Assembly (NCBI GenBank): GCA_942493245.1
Contig: OW818685.1
Coordinates: 310,001 to 374,000, forward strand
Direction of reading: 5' to 3'
Length of the DNA: 64,000 bases
Origin: DAOPYU01 sp942493245
GTDB lineage: Bacteria > Sumerlaeota > Sumerlaeia > UBA8349
Positions 42,011-50,321 of the stretch are shown here, piece after piece. Under the pieces are notes generated by a model. The model was given only the letters and a program-made list of their open reading frames with translations, was not told where the DNA came from and did no database searches. A program made the position numbers and the translations under genes. Every line of letters begins with the position of its first letter. The first letter of the stretch is position 1.

Positions 42011-44068
42011 TTGTTGAATCGCTTTCATCCCGTTTATCACAGTTATACTTATCTGGCTGGCTCGCGCATTGACATCGAGCGGGTGCTCGAGGCGAAACTG
42101 GGCAATGACGACCCGGAAGAAGTGGTGGATTTTTTCTCTGAGCCACCGCAGTTTTTCGAGCGTTTGAGTCCGGTGACGACGACAATTGGCGAGCGGCAGG
42201 TGAAGGGGCGTAACTGGACGGATATGATGATCCAGTGTTATCGCCTTTTTGGCCGGATTTTTTTGCGCGCTACGGCTTTCCTGCGCCAGTATCTCGAAAA
42301 CGATCACCACGAGCGGACTATGGTGCCGTTCATGTCCATGGCGGTGGATCCGGATACGCTGGCGCGTTTGATCGAGCACGATTATGAGGCCGGCGAGACG
42401 TCCTACAGCAAGTTGATCGAGTTGTACGAAACGGGCGCTGTGGCGCCGACGCTGACAACGCCGTTTCATTGTATTCTGCCGCTGCTGCCGTCGAGTTTCG
42501 ACCGGCGGTTGTGTGTGCGGCTCGGGCTGGTGTTCTTTGAGCCGGTTTTGCGCTCGTATGAGCGGTATCTGAAGAGTATTGATGAAAATCAGATGGTGAT
42601 CGGCTTCTGGGCGCCCGAGGCGGCGATGGACCGCGAAACGATCCAGATTGTCTCCGACGAGTTTCAGAAGTTCGCGCAGACGCGTAAGTTTCGCAAGCCG
42701 CATCTGGTGCTGTTGCTCGATTCGCCGCTGGCCTCGCAACAGAGCCTGGACAAGTTGATGAAGTCGTGGTGTCAGTTGTCGGTGGGCAAGAAAACGCTCA
42801 AGGACGCGACGGTGATTTTCCGCGATCCGGGCTTCAGCAACTGGATGATGCACAGTCACCCGTCCATCAAGAAGATCATTGACCGCACGATCGCGAAAGT
42901 GGATGCGAACTTGGGCGACAGTGGGGTGGACTACACGTGGGCGCATTTCGAGAGCCTCGAATCGCTGACCTACTCGCCCCGGGACGCGGTGAACTACGAG
43001 CAGCGGATATTGAAGCTGTGCGAGTTGAGCTACTTGTCGGTTTCGCCCGACACGTATGTGCGGCGGAAGTTGAACGGGCGTTTCGGGGTGGCGCCGCATG
43101 AGCCACTGGTGGTGGAACTGGTGGACAAGCGTCCGGACCAGGATCCGGTGGGCGAGGAGAATATCTACGGGCGCTGGCGCGGTTGGGCCTATGCGGATGG
43201 GAAGCCGCAGGTGATGCCGAGCAAGCCGTTCGTGCGCCGCTCGGGTAAAGGGAATGAGAAGCGGCAGGGGTCGCCCTGTTGGAAGATCGCGTGGACGAAG
43301 ACGCGGGACGATTGCTTTCGGATCGTGGGCGGGGATCCCAAGACGCTCAAGAGCGGGATGCTGGGGGTGCTGGCCAAACTGACGGGGGCGCGTTCGGCGG
43401 ATACGGCGCGCGCCAGTGTCGAGGATTTCCTGGTCGAGTACGCGTGCATCTACTGGCGTGAGCATTTTATCCAGCACGATATGAGCGAGGCGGATATCCG
43501 GATTGACGATATCGTTCAGCGGACGCTGCGCAAAGGGTCGAAGAAGAAGACCAAGGTGTCGGAAATTGTGACGGCGGCGTTGGCCGCGCAGGCGTATTTC
43601 TTCCTGCTGGACAGTTGCAATTCGTACGCGCTCGATGCGGACAATCTGGATCAGCGGGCCATGTTCCAGAATGTGGCGATGCTGACGCTGGCGTTCAGCA
43701 ACGCGATTGCCGTGTATCAGTATCTGGACGACAAGGCGGGCCGCGATGCGATGACCAAGGCGTTGCGCGAGTACCTGTTCGATTTCAAGTCGGCCTACAA
43801 GCGTTACAATCTGCAGGATTATGGTGTGTCGCAAAAGGCGTGGGACAATGCGCTGGAGTCGGATATTCAGGACTCGGATCTGAATATCGTCGAGCGGGCG
43901 GCGCGGCGTATTGCGGCGCGACAGCTCGAAGAGTTCGGGTTTGACGAGTGGCTCGACCCGGAAGATACCGAGTTGCCCACGAATGTGGGGCACCACTGGA
44001 GCGGCGAGATCAATATCCCGAATTACCAGTGGGCCAATCCGCTTTTCTGCGGGGTGCGCGAGGCGTAA
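42011..44068 (+). CDS. Large divergent GH57-like protein of unknown activity
   Basis: 685 residues, TTG start with AAGGAGGA about 10 nt upstream. Two GH57-like signatures are recognisable: TTPFHCILPLL (residues 149-159), like the TTPFYHPILPLL segment of the family, and GFWAPE (198-203), like the GxWLPE motif. A canonical N-terminal HQP motif and the DAExFG catalytic Asp motif are not found, so it may be a pseudo-enzyme or a new branch with other catalytic residues. The region GRWRGWAYADGKPQ and the helical C-terminal 230 residues are not assigned. No signal peptide. It follows the GH57 branching enzyme and TPR genes on the same strand. Confidence 0.6.
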   Translation: MLNRFHPVYHSYTYLAGSRIDIERVLEAKLGNDDPEEVVDFFSEPPQFFERLSPVTTTIGERQVKGRNWTDMMIQCYRLFGRIFLRATAFLRQYLENDHHERTMVPFMSMAVDPDTLARLIEHDYEAGETSYSKLIELYETGAVAPTLTTPFHCILPLLPSSFDRRLCVRLGLVFFEPVLRSYERYLKSIDENQMVIGFWAPEAAMDRETIQIVSDEFQKFAQTRKFRKPHLVLLLDSPLASQQSLDKLMKSWCQLSVGKKTLKDATVIFRDPGFSNWMMHSHPSIKKIIDRTIAKVDANLGDSGVDYTWAHFESLESLTYSPRDAVNYEQRILKLCELSYLSVSPDTYVRRKLNGRFGVAPHEPLVVELVDKRPDQDPVGEENIYGRWRGWAYADGKPQVMPSKPFVRRSGKGNEKRQGSPCWKIAWTKTRDDCFRIVGGDPKTLKSGMLGVLAKLTGARSADTARASVEDFLVEYACIYWREHFIQHDMSEADIRIDDIVQRTLRKGSKKKTKVSEIVTAALAAQAYFFLLDSCNSYALDADNLDQRAMFQNVAMLTLAFSNAIAVYQYLDDKAGRDAMTKALREYLFDFKSAYKRYNLQDYGVSQKAWDNALESDIQDSDLNIVERAARRIAARQLEEFGFDEWLDPEDTELPTNVGHHWSGEINIPNYQWANPLFCGVREA

Positions 44069-44079
44069 GTAGGGCGGAG

Positions 44080-44154
44080 TGCAAAGGGCGAAGGATGGGG
44101 TGTTGACTCGGCCCCTTTGCCCTCTGCAATTACGAATTGAGAATTACGAATTAC
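44080..44154. repeat. Short inverted repeat plus ATTACGAATT tandem (family F)
   Basis: TGCAAAGGGCGAAGG (44080-44094) is inverted against CCCCTTTGCCCTCTGCA (44112-44128). Directly after it, AATTACGAATTGAGAATTAC and a further partial copy form a short tandem (44127-44154). It lies in the 182-bp gap before the YfiH-type gene. Confidence 0.5.
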
Positions 44155-44250
44155 GGGAGGGGTGGGGATATCGTTGTGTCCACCCAGCCCGCATCGTCCC
44201 TCGGTTCGGGCGCGGCACACGTTTGAGGAATTTCTTGTTCGAGGGTTTTT

Positions 44251-45057
44251 ATGGGGTCTTTCTCGCCTAAACGGCGCGCCAGACCGTCGGGTGATGTGCC
44301 CGAGGGCGACGTGCCGAAAATCATTCGTCCCTATCTTTTCGATTCTCTGAATTGGTTGAACTGCGGCATGACGACGCGGGTGGCCGTGGAGCCGGAGGAA
44401 CCGCGTCTCGGGTTGGCGGCGGATCTGCCCGCGCTTCTGGGCTTGGAACCTGTTCCGGTGGTGGTGGGTGAGCAGGTGCATGGCAACCGCCTCGCCGTGG
44501 TGGGGAGTGACGTGGAGGATTCCGAGCAGGTCGAGCCGGGGGAAGTGCTCGAAGTACCCGGCGCCGACGGCGTGGTGGCGTCTGAGCCGGGGTGGCTGGT
44601 GGGGGTGTTCACGGCGGACTGTGTGCCGGTGACGCTGGTGGACCGGCGCAGCCGCCGGGTGGCGGTGGCTCACGCCGGGCGCAAGGGGACGCTGCTGGGG
44701 ATAGCCGTCAAGGCGTTGCGGCGTCTGGTGAAACTGGGGTCGAGTGTCGAGGATGTGCTGGTCTGGATCGGGCCGTCTGTTTGCGGGTACCACTACGAGG
44801 TGAGCGAGGAAATGGCGGCGGAATTCCGGGATCATTTTTCGCACTTCCCGGGCGCGATCGTGGGGGAGGAGTTTCGGAATCTGAACCTGGGGGTGATCAA
44901 CTGGTGCCAGCTGGTGCAGGCGGGGTTGAACCCGGATCAGATCGAGCTCGACGCGCGTTGCACGTTCGAGGACGACATGTTGTTTTACTCCTACCGCCGC
45001 GACGGGGGCACGGGCGGGCGGATGTTGACGTTTGCCCACGCACGGGGTGGAGAATAA
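44251..45057 (+). CDS. YfiH/PgeF-family protein (multicopper polyphenol oxidase domain)
   Basis: 268 residues. Family members have been described as purine nucleoside phosphorylases/adenosine deaminases and as factors in peptidoglycan quality control. The metal-binding residues are visible: His in GEQVHGN, Cys in FTADCVPVTLVD and His in AVAHAGRKGT; IGPSVCGYHYEV and LDARCTFED...FYSYRRDGGTGGRM complete the family pattern. Cytosolic. The N-terminal 30 residues are polar and extra compared with most members; the ATG has a weak upstream site, so a later start is possible. Confidence 0.88.
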   Translation: MGSFSPKRRARPSGDVPEGDVPKIIRPYLFDSLNWLNCGMTTRVAVEPEEPRLGLAADLPALLGLEPVPVVVGEQVHGNRLAVVGSDVEDSEQVEPGEVLEVPGADGVVASEPGWLVGVFTADCVPVTLVDRRSRRVAVAHAGRKGTLLGIAVKALRRLVKLGSSVEDVLVWIGPSVCGYHYEVSEEMAAEFRDHFSHFPGAIVGEEFRNLNLGVINWCQLVQAGLNPDQIELDARCTFEDDMLFYSYRRDGGTGGRMLTFAHARGGE

Positions 45058-45190
45058 TCTACCTATTTATAGAAGCATGGATGCACAAGAGTTACTGGGT
45101 TTCGATGCGGCGCATTGTATCTTGTAACTCCGGTGTATCTATACGACTATCTCCAAAAGTCTATGCAAGTCGCGATAATTTTGAGGGGCC

Positions 45191-45284
45191 GTATCCTGTA
45201 TATCCTGTACATCCATGTTTCCCTTCTTGGAATTCCCAGGAACAGGGGAGAGATCCACATGGATAGGCAGGATGGACAGGATGC
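45191..45284. repeat. Palindromic repeat pair, ATCCTGTATATCCTG type (family G)
   Basis: Arm 45191-45218 (GTATCCTGTATATCCTGTAC...) and arm 45257-45284 (reverse complement GCATCCTGTCCATCCTGCCT...) match at about 23 of 28 positions. The core contains GGAATTCC within a larger palindrome. Arms are made of 9-bp tandem units (ATCCTGTAC-like). It sits in the 509-bp gap before the heptose adenylyltransferase gene; the rest of that gap shows no supported gene. Confidence 0.65.
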
Positions 45285-45566
45285 CGTTCTCCGTGTCTCC
45301 TCTGCGCGATCTTTTCAGGCGACTCTTCGTGTTTGGGTTGCGGCTCAGCTGCGCCGTGTTTATTTTATGTGTCGGCGCCGAAAGTGTTTTTTCGGTTGAC
45401 CGGTTCTCTTCTGGCGGCAATCATGGCGGAGTGGTCCGGCCTGTGGTGCGGGGGGAGGAATCCCTGGCGGCGGGACTGAGGGTTTGGCTGTTTATTTCCA
45501 GGTTGCGTGGTCGGCACTATGGCGCCGCGAGGGTGGCCGGATTCTTAAGAAGAGGAGTGTGTGGGC

Positions 45567-46046
45567 ATGGGAAAAGTGGCGGCGAGTCTGGAAGAGTTGG
45601 CGGCGCAGGTGCGCGCGTATCAGGCCGAGGGCAAGCGGGTGGTGCTGACCAACGGGTGCTTCGATGTGGTGCATGGGGGGCACGTGTCTTACCTCGAGGA
45701 TGCGCGGGTGCATGGCGATGTGCTGCTGGTGGGGTTGAACAGCGACGCGTCGGTGCGCGCGCTGAAGGGGGACAACCGGCCGATCTGCACGAATCGCGAG
45801 CGGCTCGACGTGCTCGAGGCGCTGCGGTGTGTGGACCACGTGATTCTGTTCGAGGAAGAGACGTGCGAGAATCTGCTGCGCACGCTGCGCCCGGACGTTC
45901 ACGCGAAGGGAACGGACTACACGGCGGACAACGTGCCCGAGCGGGTGATTTCGGATGAACTCGGTATCGAGACGGTGATCACGGGCAACCCGAAGGAAAA
46001 CGCGACCAAAACGATGATCCGCAAGGTTAAGGGGCTCGAGGCGTAA
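45567..46046 (+). CDS. rfaE2: D-glycero-beta-D-manno-heptose 1-phosphate adenylyltransferase
   Basis: 159 residues: the stand-alone nucleotidyltransferase that corresponds to the C-terminal domain of E. coli HldE. It makes ADP-heptose for the LPS inner core (and for ADP-heptose signalling). The start of the Rossmann fold VVLTNGCFDVVHGGHVSYLE contains the HxGH motif (HGGH); VGLNSDASVRALKG and the end KTMIRKVKG are typical. GAGGAG lies 9 nt before the ATG at 45567. No kinase partner is adjacent. It supports an LPS-bearing cell, as do lptD and the permease. Confidence 0.93.
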   Translation: MGKVAASLEELAAQVRAYQAEGKRVVLTNGCFDVVHGGHVSYLEDARVHGDVLLVGLNSDASVRALKGDNRPICTNRERLDVLEALRCVDHVILFEEETCENLLRTLRPDVHAKGTDYTADNVPERVISDELGIETVITGNPKENATKTMIRKVKGLEA

Positions 46047-46071
46047 TCCGGCCTGCGTCTTTTGAAAGACA

Positions 46072-46150
46072 GGAACCACAGATAAACACGGATGGACACA
46101 GATCTGATCTTATCGGTCATCTGTGTCCATCCGTGTTTATCTGTGGTTCC
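46072..46150. repeat. Perfect 32-bp inverted repeat, GGAACCACAGATAAACACGG type (family D), with a T6 tail
   Basis: Arm 46072-46103 begins GGAACCACAGATAAACACGG and is matched with no mismatch by 46119-46150 on the other strand; the core is 15 bp. TTTTTT follows at 46151-46156, so on the plus strand it has the form of a very long Rho-independent terminator, 25 nt after rfaE2. Units of GGATGGACACAGAT type make up the arms. Confidence 0.85.
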
Positions 46151-46308
46151 TTTTTTGAATTGTCTTTGTGCTTCTGCGAAGGACGGATAGGATCGTCGGT
46201 CGCCACGGGCCGGTATCCGGTCTTTTTCCTTTGGACTTTCCTTTCGCGTCACGCGATACTTATGGGAATTGCGCGCCGGGGGCGCGCGTTTGTCGGGGGA
46301 GGATCGGT

Positions 46309-47592
46309 ATGGCTGGGTTTGGCGCGATGGGGAGTGGGAATGTGCGTGATGAAAGAGCGGGAGCGGTGACGGCGCCGTCGCCCGCCAGTGACGCCGGGAA
46401 CGGCGCGGGGGTGGACGCGGATTTCGCGATGGGCGGCCAGGCGGTGATCGAAGGGGTGATGATGCGCGGTCCGCTGTCCTATGCTGTGGCGGTACGCAAG
46501 CCGCAGGGGGGCATTGTCATGCGGTCGCATGCCTTTGTCCCGGTGGTGAAGCGTCGCAAGTGGCTGGCGCTGCCGGTGGTGCGAGGCGCGGTGTCGCTGA
46601 TCGAGATGATGTTGCTGGGCTACCGGACGCTGGAGTATTCGGCGAACGTGGCCGAGCGGGGTTTTCGGGAGATGGAAGCGGCTGCGGCGGCGAATGGGGC
46701 CGAAGCGGCGGATGACGGGGATAAGGCTCCAGATGGCGAACACGGGCGGGACGCCCGTGCCACCTCAAAGGTCTCGGCTGGTGCGCCGGATGGTGGGGTG
46801 AAGGGCGGCGGGGCGCAGGCGGCGGGGGTCGAGGATCAGACGATCCCGGCGTGGCAGATGGCGCTGATGTTCGTGGTGAGTATGGGGTTCGGGATGCTGC
46901 TGTTTGTGGCGCTGCCGAACTATGCGACGATGTTGTCGGGGCTGGAGGAGATTGACAGTCCGGTTCTGTACAACCTGATTTCGGGCGCGGTGCGGGTGCT
47001 GGTGATCGTGGGGTATATCTGGGGTATTTCGCTGATGTCGGATGTGCGGCGTTTGTTTCAGTACCACGGCGCGGAGCACAAGGTGGTGATGGCGCATGAG
47101 AAGAAGTTGCCGCTGGAACTGGACGCGATTCGCCCGATGACGACGTTGCATCCGCGTTGCGGGACGACGTTCATCGCGGTGGTGATTCTGGTGAGTATCG
47201 TGATTTTCAGTCTGCTGGCGGCGCTGATCGACGAGGTGTTTCCGGGGTTCCGCTACTGGTCGGTGTGGGCGCGCAAGCCGGCGATTATTCTGTTGCATAT
47301 CGTGTTCATGCCGCTGGTGGCGGGTCTGGCCTACGAGGTGACGCGGCGGGCGGGTAGGCGTCCGGATTTCTGGTTGTACCGGTTGTTGCTGGCGCCGGGG
47401 TTCGCGTTCCAGAAGATCACGACGCGCGAGCCGGACGACTCGATGATCGAGGTGGCGCTGGCGGCGTTCCGCGAGGCGCTCGAGCCGCGGTTTCTCGAAG
47501 AGGAAGTGGAAGTGGCGGTTGCGTTGGAAACGGGGCCGGACGAAGGTGTGGCGGCTCGGGATGCTGCGGGCGTGGGGTTGAGCGAGGTTTAG
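46309..47592 (+). CDS. DUF1385 (YqhQ-family) integral membrane protein carrying a repeat insertion
   Basis: 427 residues. The family start GGQAVIEGVMMRGP is diagnostic, with VRKPQGGIVMRSH, then PVVRGAVSLIEMMLLGYRTL and the later QYHGAEHKVVMAHE and LHPRCGTTFIAVV. About four membrane helices lie between residues 180 and 365. Function is not established. Residues about 144-153 (EHGRDARATS) are encoded by a family B palindromic repeat (46738-46766) inserted in frame in a Gly/Ala-rich linker. The ATG at 46309 follows GGGGGAGG by 6 nt; upstream codons are not used. Confidence 0.88.
   Translation: MAGFGAMGSGNVRDERAGAVTAPSPASDAGNGAGVDADFAMGGQAVIEGVMMRGPLSYAVAVRKPQGGIVMRSHAFVPVVKRRKWLALPVVRGAVSLIEMMLLGYRTLEYSANVAERGFREMEAAAAANGAEAADDGDKAPDGEHGRDARATSKVSAGAPDGGVKGGGAQAAGVEDQTIPAWQMALMFVVSMGFGMLLFVALPNYATMLSGLEEIDSPVLYNLISGAVRVLVIVGYIWGISLMSDVRRLFQYHGAEHKVVMAHEKKLPLELDAIRPMTTLHPRCGTTFIAVVILVSIVIFSLLAALIDEVFPGFRYWSVWARKPAIILLHIVFMPLVAGLAYEVTRRAGRRPDFWLYRLLLAPGFAFQKITTREPDDSMIEVALAAFREALEPRFLEEEVEVAVALETGPDEGVAARDAAGVGLSEV
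46738..46766. repeat. Family B repeat arm inside the DUF1385 coding region
   Basis: GAACACGGGCGGGACGCCCG... ending CCACCTC matches the arms at 9508-9619 at about 23 of 26 positions. CACGGGC-GGGAC-GCCCGTG is a perfect 7-bp palindrome. The insert keeps the frame and is translated as EHGRDARATS. Confidence 0.8.
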
Positions 47593-47633
47593 GGGCAGAA
47601 AGAGTGAGTGCCCCCCTTTACTACCGCTTTCTT

Positions 47634-47693
47634 TGGGGGGCTGCTCGCCCCCCAGACCCCCTCGGTCGGCTGCTGCCGACGGAGCAGGCGGAG
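47634..47693. repeat. Hairpin pair after the DUF1385 gene (family I)
   Basis: GGGGGGC-TGCTC-GCCCCCC (47634-47652) is a perfect 7-bp stem, and GTCGGC-TGCT-GCCGAC (about 47673-47688) a perfect 6-bp stem just after it. The first could act as a terminator-like end about 45 nt after the DUF1385 gene; there is no T-tract. Confidence 0.5.
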
Positions 47694-47753
47694 GGAGAGG
47701 GCGGATGGGTTTGCGTCGGAGTTATTCAGGGGGACATGTATAGATTTGATGTG

Positions 47754-47852
47754 CCTTGCGGCGTTACCGGGCGGGCAATTGGAAGAGGGGCTTGAGTGTG
47801 GGGTTTGATGGGACTGGGCGTGTGTGTCGCCCCGCCCGATAACGCCGCAAGG
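47754..47852. repeat. Palindromic repeat pair, CCTTGCGGCGTTACCGGGCG type (family H)
   Basis: Arms 47754-47775 and 47831-47852 are inverted copies with 21 of 22 positions matching, around a core of 55 bp. Together with family I it occupies much of the 472-bp gap before the homocysteine-binding-domain gene; no gene is supported there. Confidence 0.75.
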
Positions 47853-48064
47853 TTCTTCCATCGCCTTCGGCGAAAGGGTTGTATCAATTCGAGGGTGTGT
47901 ATAAACTTTTCTGTGGGTGGGTTTAGGTAACGCCGGGGTTGGGTGGGGTTGCGGAGTGGTTGAGGCGCTAGTTGGGAGTTGATCCTGACGGTTGGGGTGA
48001 GTATGCTGAGCGGGTGTATTGATAGAACAAGCGACGGGGTATTTTTCGGAAGGGGGTGTGTGCG

Positions 48065-48955
48065 ATGGATCGAGGTTCGATAGTGGAAGCGGTTCGGTCG
48101 GGGCGTGTTCTGTTGTCGGATGGGGCGTGGGGCACGTTCCTGCAACAGAAGGGACTGGAGCCGGGGCAGTGTCCGGAGTTGTGGTGTGTGGAGCGTCCGG
48201 GCGACGTGCGGGCGATTGCGCAGAGTTACCTGGACGCGGGATCGGACATGGTCGAGACGAACAGTTTCGGCGGGACGTCGCTGAAGTTGGGGCATTACGG
48301 TCTGGCAGACCGGGCCGCGGAGTTGAACGAGGCGGCGGCGCGTCTTTCGCGCGAGGCCGCAGGGGACGATCGCTGGGTGATCGCGTCGGTGGGGCCGTCG
48401 GGTGTGATGCTGATGATGGGCGAGGTGTCTGAGGAAGAGGTGTACGCCTCTTTCCGCGAGCAGGTGGTGGCGCTGGCCCTTGGTGGGGCGGACGCGATTT
48501 GTGTCGAGACGATGAGCGCGTTGGACGAGGCGGCGTTGGCCGTTCGCGCGGCGCGGGAACATACGGCGTGCGAGGTACTGGCCACGTTCACGTTTGAGAA
48601 AACGGTGAAGGGCGAGTACCGCACGATGATGGGTGTGACACCGGCGCAGGCCGCTCTGGCGATGGTCGAGGCGGGCGCGCATGTGATCGGGACGAATTGC
48701 GGCAATGGGATCGGCGGGATGATCGAGGTGGTGCGCGAGATGCGTTCTGTGTGTCCCGATATGCCGATTCTGGTGCAGGCGAATGCGGGCGCTCCGCAGA
48801 ATGTGGGTGGGCAGACGGTTTTCCCGGAGTCCCCAGACCAGATGGCGGCGCAGGTTCCGGCGTTGCTGGCGGCGGGGGCGAATATCGTAGGCGGGTGTTG
48901 TGGCACGACGCCGGATCATATCCGGGCGTTGCGGGCGGTGGTACTGGGCCGATGA
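48065..48955 (+). CDS. Stand-alone homocysteine-binding (MetH N-terminal type) methyltransferase
   Basis: 296 residues, equivalent to the first domain of cobalamin-dependent methionine synthase, or to BHMT/MmuM-type homocysteine S-methyltransferases. LSDGAWGTFLQQKGL is the family start; METNSFGGTSLKLGHYGL follows the MetH version. The zinc ligands are Cys212 (GTNCGNG) and Cys278-Cys279 (GGCCGTTPDHI). The folate, cobalamin and activation domains of MetH are absent and not found nearby, so either a split methionine synthase or another methyl donor is implied. A GGGGG-rich site lies about 8 nt before the ATG. Confidence 0.87.
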   Translation: MDRGSIVEAVRSGRVLLSDGAWGTFLQQKGLEPGQCPELWCVERPGDVRAIAQSYLDAGSDMVETNSFGGTSLKLGHYGLADRAAELNEAAARLSREAAGDDRWVIASVGPSGVMLMMGEVSEEEVYASFREQVVALALGGADAICVETMSALDEAALAVRAAREHTACEVLATFTFEKTVKGEYRTMMGVTPAQAALAMVEAGAHVIGTNCGNGIGGMIEVVREMRSVCPDMPILVQANAGAPQNVGGQTVFPESPDQMAAQVPALLAAGANIVGGCCGTTPDHIRALRAVVLGR

Positions 48956-48983
48956 TTTCCTTGTGTGTGGGCGGGAGGTGAAG

Positions 48984-49466
48984 ATGCACGAGGAGTTCGA
49001 TCCACGCGACTATCCTTGGGTGTCTGAGGATCCAAATGTGACATTGCGCCGTGTCCAGTGGATGTGGCGAGGGTGTCTGCTGTTGCCGTTTCTGTATTTG
49101 ATTTGCGCGTTTCTGTTGGATCGTTTCTGGTTTGCGCATCGGAATGGCTTGGGGTTGTGGCCGTTGCGCGAGGCGCAGCATGGGATCGCGTATGGGTTTT
49201 ATGGGGCGCTGGTGGTGGGGGCGCAGGTGGGGATGGTGTGGCTGCGGCGGCAGTATGTGGATTCGATCATTGACGCGCGGTTGCGTCCGCCGGTTCTGTC
49301 TGTGTTGATCTGGAAGCGCAGTGTGCGTCAGTTTATCTGCGCGGATCTGATTTCGTTTTTGGCGCTGGTGAGTTTTCTGGTGGACGCGGATTGGAATGCG
49401 TTGACGGTTTTGTGTTTTTGTTCTTATCTGTTGTACGCGCAGGCGTATCCCCACGCAACCCCTTAG
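48984..49466 (+). CDS. Small integral membrane protein of unknown function
   Basis: 160 residues. A polar N-terminus (HEEFDPRDYPWVSEDP) is followed by about four hydrophobic segments: LLLPFLYLICAFLL, IAYGFYGALVVGAQVGMVWL, ICADLISFLALVSFLV and LTVLCFCSYLLYAQAY. GGGAGG lies 6 nt before the ATG at 48984. The gene starts 28 nt after the homocysteine-methyltransferase gene and is followed after 49 nt by a lipoprotein gene, so the three may form an operon. No family is recognised. Confidence 0.65.
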   Translation: MHEEFDPRDYPWVSEDPNVTLRRVQWMWRGCLLLPFLYLICAFLLDRFWFAHRNGLGLWPLREAQHGIAYGFYGALVVGAQVGMVWLRRQYVDSIIDARLRPPVLSVLIWKRSVRQFICADLISFLALVSFLVDADWNALTVLCFCSYLLYAQAYPHATP

Positions 49467-49515
49467 GGGAGGGGATGAGAGGCGCGCAAGATTCGATTCC
49501 GGGAGGGTTTGAACG

Positions 49516-50085
49516 ATGGATTCGCTGTGGGGTTTTCTGGCACGCAGAGAGCGGCTGTTGTGGGGGGTGTGCCTGGCGTTGTGTCTGAGCGCGGGGTGCG
49601 CAAGCCTGCAGAAAAAGCCGACGCCCAAGTACGATATCCCGGTACAGGACACGGTCGAGGCGCAGTGGAAATTTGCGATGGCGCTACACGAGAAGTTCGA
49701 TGATCCCCTGTATAAAAGTCGTCGGCAGGAGAACGGCGAGAAGGCGCTGGCGGCGTATCAGAAACTGGTGGATGTATGGCCCGAGGCGACCGATTATGTG
49801 AACCGGTCTCGGTTGGCGATTGCACTGCTGACGGATGGTCTGGGGCAGCGCGATGAGGCGTTGGCGCTTTATGAGAAGTTGCGGATCGAGGTGCCGGATG
49901 ACGACAAGGTGGTGGTGAATTGCCTGTTCAACGCGGCGAAGATTTACGACGAGCAGAAAAAGTATGACAAGTCGCAGGAGTATTACCGCGAGATCGTTCG
50001 GGATTTCGGCGAAAAAAAGGATCCCTATTTCAAGGTTTTCGTGGGGCGTTCCGAGGCGTTGCGCAACCAGATTCATGAGAAGTGA
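49516..50085 (+). CDS. TPR-type lipoprotein
   Basis: 189 residues. The signal peptide LLWGVCLALCLSAGC ends in a lipobox (LSAGC, Cys about residue 28), so it is membrane-anchored in the periplasm. The mature part is helical with TPR-like units: ALAAYQKLVDVWPEATDYVNRSR, DEALALYEKLRIEVPDD and AAKIYDEQKKYDKSQEYYREIV. It resembles the outer-membrane TPR lipoproteins of the YfgC/BamD type only in general form; function is unknown. Last gene of the plus-strand run. Confidence 0.75.
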   Translation: MDSLWGFLARRERLLWGVCLALCLSAGCASLQKKPTPKYDIPVQDTVEAQWKFAMALHEKFDDPLYKSRRQENGEKALAAYQKLVDVWPEATDYVNRSRLAIALLTDGLGQRDEALALYEKLRIEVPDDDKVVVNCLFNAAKIYDEQKKYDKSQEYYREIVRDFGEKKDPYFKVFVGRSEALRNQIHEK

Positions 50086-50152
50086 GAAGGGGTGCGGAGG
50101 GATCTGCGATTCTGGCAAGCATTTTTATCCTTGCGCAGCGGAGCCGCAACCA

Positions 50153-50321
50153 ATTTTAACGCAAAGTCGCAAAGGTGCAGAGACGCAAAGATTCATCGGT
50201 CTTCAGTTTTCGTCGTCCTCAGATTCCCGTCCCTGTTTTCAGTTCGGGTTTTGAGATCGCGCCGTCCTCCCCATCTGGAACCCTCTGCGTCCTTGCGTCT
50301 TGGCGTCTTTGCGTTACGCGG
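50153..50321. repeat. Palindromic repeat pair, AACGCAAAGNCGCNAAG type (family E)
   Basis: Arm 50153-50190 (TTTTAACGCAAAGTCGCAAA...) and arm 50283-50321 (reverse complement GTAACGCAAAGACGCCAAGA...) share 9-bp tandem units of ACGCAAAG(G) type; the core is about 90 bp. It fills most of the 458-bp gap between the convergent TPR lipoprotein and the receiver-PAS-Hpt genes. The rest of the gap shows nothing else. Confidence 0.65.

Noticed and set aside
45281..45958. Frame with a signal-like start overlapping rfaE2
   Set aside because: It runs through 390 bp of the conserved rfaE2 gene in another frame and begins inside a repeat.
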